Assembly: GCA_902158745.1 (NCBI GenBank)
Contig: CABGHH010000056.1
Span: forward strand, 1-9,096
Reading direction: 5' to 3'
DNA from: Candidatus Methanolliviera sp. GoM_asphalt
GTDB lineage: Archaea; Halobacteriota; Methanoliparia; Methanoliparales; Methanoliparaceae
DNA: 9,096 nt
Positions 6,488 through 9,096 of this stretch are shown piece by piece. Each line of letters starts with the position of its first letter. Within the stretch, counting starts at the first letter, position 1. Both the position numbers and the translations under genes were made by a program. The notes under the pieces were generated by a model. The model ran no database searches. It was not told the DNA's origin and saw only the letters and a list, made by a program, of their open reading frames with translations.

Positions 6488-8119
6488 ATGAATAAAAAAA
6501 TTCTTTCAGGGATTATGCTCGTATTTCTTATCATCTCTATGATGCCGGTATCTCTTGCTCAGAATGACGAGCAGAAGACCGTCACCATCATAGATGCGTT
6601 TGGAGACGAGGTCGAGGTGCCTTATCCCGTTGAGCGGGTTGTCGTCCTCAATCCTATAGCTCTGACACACATCGCCGCTCTGGGAGGAGCGGATAAGATC
6701 GTTGGTACCGAGCACGATGCAAAGTGGGCAGCTCAAGTCATCTACGGTATAGGAGAGACCGAGGACGTGAAGAAGAATTTAAAGGTCACGAAGAATTCTG
6801 GGTTATTGGAAAGGATGGATGATATGCCCACGTTCGGTATGTTCATGCCTCCCGCTCCACCCGACTACCCGGGAATCATCAGATTGAAACCCGACGTGGT
6901 GATCGCGATGGCTCCTATGATGGCGGAGATGGTTGGATACTACCCACACCTAAAGGAGATGCTTGAACCCGAAGGGATCAAGGTGGTGGCGCTCAACTTC
7001 TACGATGCGAAGACGTTCGATAGAGATGTGGAATCTTTGGGCAAGATGCTTGGAAAGGAGGAGGAGGCAGAAGATTATGCCAATTTTGCCAGATCTTATA
7101 CGGACAAGATCTGGGAACGGGTGAAGGACATACCAGAGGAGGATCGAGTGACCGTGATGTGTGACACCCCGGCGATGGGTGGTATATGGCCTGGCCTCAT
7201 CTGCGGAGAGGGACTTATTGGAGATCAGGTGGTCGAGATGGCTGGAGGGAGGAACATTCTCGGAAAGGAGGGAGGCATCATCATTAGAGAGGGGATGACA
7301 GATACGTACGCCGCCATGGTAACTCCCGGATGGATCGAGGAGAAGAACCCAGACATAATAATATCCGAGCCGAAGATAGAGATGATACTTGGTCTTGGAA
7401 ACTTCGCGGATTATGCGAAGATGATGGTGCATTTTTTGAGGACGGGAGAGGTATATGAGTCGATCTCCCCGATCCTCCTCAAATACTTTGAGCGTCCCAC
7501 GCTATATAAGGTGCATGACGATCTGGTGGATAACAGTCCATACAAGGACGTGAACGCAATAAAGAATGATAATGCCAACGTAACCCTCTGTTTCGACTTG
7601 ATATATCCTCCTGCCGCTGTCGGTTTTGCCGCAAAGTGGTTCTACCCTGATAGATTTGAGGATATGAATCCGAACGATTTTCTCGATGCGTGGCTTGAGA
7701 GGTACTTCGGCATAACTTATGAGGGCAAAGGAGAAGTCGGAAAGTTGGTGGTCTATCCGTATGATTTCAAGACGGAGGATACGGTACCCGGTTGGGGCTA
7801 CGGTGAGATAAGCGGTGGTGGAACAGGAATCGGAGGCGGCATCGGAGAAGGTATTGGTAGGGGAGAAGGAGAAGCCGTGGAAGGTATCGTGGAGAAGCCG
7901 GAGGTCGCGGAACCGATCGAAGAGGCCGCCGTGGAAGAAGCGGAGACTAAACCCGAGACGACCGTTGCCGGACATCCGATGGAGCCTGTGACCGAAAAGC
8001 CTGCAAAGGGTGGAGGTGGGGGGATGCCCCTCATACTGCTCGCAATCTTTGTAATCGTGGCGGTTCTGGTTGCAGTTGGATATGTGCTCGAGCGGAGATA
8101 TAAATTCAAAAAGAGGTAA
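6488..8119 (+). CDS. Metal-chelate ABC-type binding protein with C-terminal membrane anchor
   Basis: Secreted substrate-binding protein of the BtuF/FhuD/FepB type (Peripla_BP_2 family), which captures cobalamin, siderophores, haem or similar chelates outside the cell. A Sec signal peptide covers residues 1-24 (VSLA, then QNDEQ), with no lipobox Cys. The mature domain begins TVTIIDAFGDEVEVPYPVER, the typical first strand, and includes RLKPDVVIAMAPMMAEMVG and the end region GFAAKWFYPDRF. After about residue 435 comes a Gly-rich then Glu/Pro/Ala-rich stalk ending KGGGGG, one membrane helix (about 513-535) and a basic tail RRYKFKKR. This N-out, C-in anchoring replaces a lipid anchor and is common in archaea. 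The ATG has GGAGGT (6477-6482) five bases upstream. At 543 residues it is longer than typical family members because of the stalk and anchor. No ABC permease or ATPase gene lies in the window. The ligand is unknown; a tetrapyrrole is suggested by context. Confidence 0.85.
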   Translation: MNKKILSGIMLVFLIISMMPVSLAQNDEQKTVTIIDAFGDEVEVPYPVERVVVLNPIALTHIAALGGADKIVGTEHDAKWAAQVIYGIGETEDVKKNLKVTKNSGLLERMDDMPTFGMFMPPAPPDYPGIIRLKPDVVIAMAPMMAEMVGYYPHLKEMLEPEGIKVVALNFYDAKTFDRDVESLGKMLGKEEEAEDYANFARSYTDKIWERVKDIPEEDRVTVMCDTPAMGGIWPGLICGEGLIGDQVVEMAGGRNILGKEGGIIIREGMTDTYAAMVTPGWIEEKNPDIIISEPKIEMILGLGNFADYAKMMVHFLRTGEVYESISPILLKYFERPTLYKVHDDLVDNSPYKDVNAIKNDNANVTLCFDLIYPPAAVGFAAKWFYPDRFEDMNPNDFLDAWLERYFGITYEGKGEVGKLVVYPYDFKTEDTVPGWGYGEISGGGTGIGGGIGEGIGRGEGEAVEGIVEKPEVAEPIEEAAVEEAETKPETTVAGHPMEPVTEKPAKGGGGGMPLILLAIFVIVAVLVAVGYVLERRYKFKKR

Positions 8120-8149
8120 TCGGACAAAGTAGAAGGAGGTGGCTAAAGA

Positions 8150-8251
8150 ATGGTTGGAGAATTACCGCTCATAATCCTGCTGATCGCAGTGATTATGGTG
8201 GTTGCTGGATATTTTGTGGAACAGAGATCAAAATTCAAAAGGAGTGGTTAA
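8150..8251 (+). CDS. 33-residue single-span membrane protein, paralogue of the preceding anchor
   Basis: A tiny gene: MVGELPLIILLIAVIMVV..., then AGYFVEQRSKFKRSG. It has a good ribosome binding site, GGAGGTGG (8135-8142), seven bases before the ATG, and ends three bases before the next start. It has one hydrophobic helix and a basic tail, so the tail is probably cytoplasmic. It closely resembles the C-terminal anchor of the preceding binding protein (PLILLAIFVIVAVL..., GYVLERRYKFKKR), and DNA over the tails matches at 18 of 21 bases (8095-8115 against 8224-8244). It looks like a duplicated anchor that became a free-standing peptide. A role as a small subunit or assembly partner of the adjacent ExbB-like channel or of the binding protein is inferred from position only. 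Confidence 0.72.
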   Translation: MVGELPLIILLIAVIMVVAGYFVEQRSKFKRSG

Positions 8252-8254
8252 AGA

Positions 8255-8785
8255 GTGATTGAAGAATTGCAGACGGCGATATACCTGACATCAACCTCTC
8301 TGTTAATCCCGGTGATACTCCTGCTCTTCTTCCTCCTCGCATTTACGTGTGTAGAAGCGGGAAGGTTCATCTATGAGGGGGTTAAGAGGTCAGGCAAGAA
8401 GGGGAGCAAAAACGTAGAGATGGGGCTTGTTGAACTCAAAAAGATAGATGAAGAGAACGAAGAGAAAAGAAAGATAGAAGTGGAAAGGGTGTTTCAGGAA
8501 TTTGAGGCGATGACGGCAAAAAAGCTCAACGTATCCAGAGTTTTAACGAGAATTGGGCCGATGTTTGGGCTTATGGGGACGCTCATACCGTTGGGACCCG
8601 CGCTCCTTGCCCTCTCTGGCGGAGATGTGGAAACACTCGCTAACAATCTGATAATCGCATTTGGTACAACGGTCATGGGTTTGGCCGTGGGTGCTGTGGC
8701 ATTTTGCATACAGATAGTCAAGGAGAGGTGGTATGATAATGACATAAGGGATGTGGAGTACCACGCAGAACTGATGGAGGTGTGA
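8255..8785 (+). CDS. exbB-like: MotA/TolQ/ExbB family proton-channel protein
   Basis: Inner-membrane channel-forming subunit of the MotA/TolQ/ExbB family, which with an ExbD/TolR-type partner uses the ion gradient to power another protein. The 176 residues carry three predicted membrane helices: about 13-33, 100-120 and 132-155. Between the first and second lies a charged cytoplasmic stretch (about 41-95) with a likely coiled region. The family signature is clear: RIGPMFGLMGTLIPLGPALL (99-118) and AFGTTVMGLAVGAVAF (135-150), with polar Thr residues in both channel helices. The start is GTG 8255, with GGAGTGG (8241-8247) seven bases before it. It overlaps the DUF2149 gene by one base, so the two are likely translationally coupled and form a complex. 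Archaea have no outer membrane or TonB receptors, so what it energises is unknown. Confidence 0.88.
   Translation: MIEELQTAIYLTSTSLLIPVILLLFFLLAFTCVEAGRFIYEGVKRSGKKGSKNVEMGLVELKKIDEENEEKRKIEVERVFQEFEAMTAKKLNVSRVLTRIGPMFGLMGTLIPLGPALLALSGGDVETLANNLIIAFGTTVMGLAVGAVAFCIQIVKERWYDNDIRDVEYHAELMEV
8776..8782 (+). promoter_or_regulatory. Ribosome binding site of the DUF2149 gene
   Basis: GGAGGTG lies inside the last codons of the exbB-like gene. ATG 8785 is only two bases after it, while GTG 8791 lies eight bases after it, closer to the 5-9 base spacing of the neighbouring genes. The true start may therefore be GTG 8791, two residues shorter. Confidence 0.5.
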
Positions 8786-9096
8786 TGCCGGTGAAGTATA
8801 TGAAGAGAGGAAGGAAGGATAAGAAAAATCACGACGAAGACCCCTTAAGCGGTGTTGCAAATCTCTTCGATATTGCACTGGTATTTGCACTCGGGATGAT
8901 GGTCTTCATCCTCCTCTCTGTAAATCTACCGGAACTATTGACAGCGTCCGATCTCACGATAATAAAGAACCCAGGGGAGAATATGGAGGTGAACGTCAAA
9001 CACGGAACAGAGATAGAGCGGGTGAACGTGACCGAGGAGATGATCGAGACGGAGATAATCGGAGAAGTAGGAAGGATATATATGAAGAGCGACGGA
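8785..9096 (+). CDS. DUF2149 protein, ExbD-like topology (3' end outside window)
   Basis: Only the first 104 residues are visible; the frame is open to the window edge. A basic N-terminus (MPVKYMKRGRKDKKN) precedes DPLSGVANLFDIALVFALGM, which I recognise as the hallmark of the archaeal DUF2149 family. One membrane helix (about 28-47) starts at Asp29, followed by an extracytoplasmic domain. ExbD/TolR has the same plan: short cytoplasmic N-terminus, a single helix with an Asp at its start that is essential for proton use, then a periplasmic domain. The one-base overlap (TGATG) with the exbB-like gene supports a partnership. That it is a functional ExbD equivalent is inference from topology and position; sequence similarity to ExbD is weak. 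Confidence 0.8.
   Translation, partial: MPVKYMKRGRKDKKNHDEDPLSGVANLFDIALVFALGMMVFILLSVNLPELLTASDLTIIKNPGENMEVNVKHGTEIERVNVTEEMIETEIIGEVGRIYMKSDG

Noticed and set aside
5974..6534. 186-codon open frame on the minus strand covering the Met/Cys-rich gene
   Set aside because: It overlaps three plus-strand genes, has low-complexity His-rich sequence without a recognisable domain, and the plus strand has good ribosome binding sites and operon spacing.
6950..7432. 160-codon minus-strand open frame inside the binding-protein gene
   Set aside because: Antisense shadow of a conserved periplasmic-binding domain with no independent support.
7802..8026. Gly/Glu-rich repeats in the binding protein as a separate repeat element
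   Set aside because: Low-complexity coding sequence of a stalk between the binding domain and the membrane anchor; no regular DNA repeat unit.

Overview
The window reads as chromosomal DNA from an archaeon, most likely a methanogen or an anaerobic methane/alkane-oxidising relative. The basis is archaeal TATA-like promoters, an oligo-T terminator with no hairpin, GAGGTG-type ribosome binding sites, and a gene set (CobN-like chelatase, MotA/TolQ/ExbB channel protein, DUF2149 protein) that I associate with methanogen-type Euryarchaeota. The lineage is inferred and cannot be fixed from this sequence alone.

Layout. Positions 1-628 hold the 3' part of a decayed IS5-like (DDE) transposase gene, broken by an in-frame stop and a frameshift. 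Positions 629-801 are non-coding and rich in inverted repeats, including a structure that can fold as two hairpins inside an outer stem (725-791). A promoter at 802-844 drives a 1272-residue CobN/BchH-type metal chelatase large subunit (879-4697), followed by a T-rich terminator. A second promoter (4720-4760) is clearly related in sequence to the first. It opens a tightly packed set of plus-strand genes: a HemW/HutW-like radical SAM protein (4792-6165), a small Met/Cys-rich hydrophobic protein (6196-6459), a secreted and membrane-anchored metal-chelate binding protein (6488-8119), a 33-residue single-span membrane protein (8150-8251), an ExbB/TolQ-like channel protein (8255-8785), and the start of a DUF2149 protein with ExbD-like topology (8785 to the right edge, incomplete).

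How the parts may work together (inference). A surface binding protein of the cobalamin/siderophore/haem class, an ExbB-like plus ExbD-like proton-driven pair, a HemW-like radical SAM enzyme without the usual haem-binding HNxxYW motif, and a large tetrapyrrole metal chelatase form a plausible system to capture a metal-tetrapyrrole or metal chelate, energise its handling at the membrane, and then modify it, break it down or exchange its metal. The near-identical promoter regions in front of the chelatase and the radical SAM gene suggest both units answer to the same signal. No permease, ABC ATPase or ChlI/ChlD-type AAA+ partner is present in the window; they may lie beyond the right edge.
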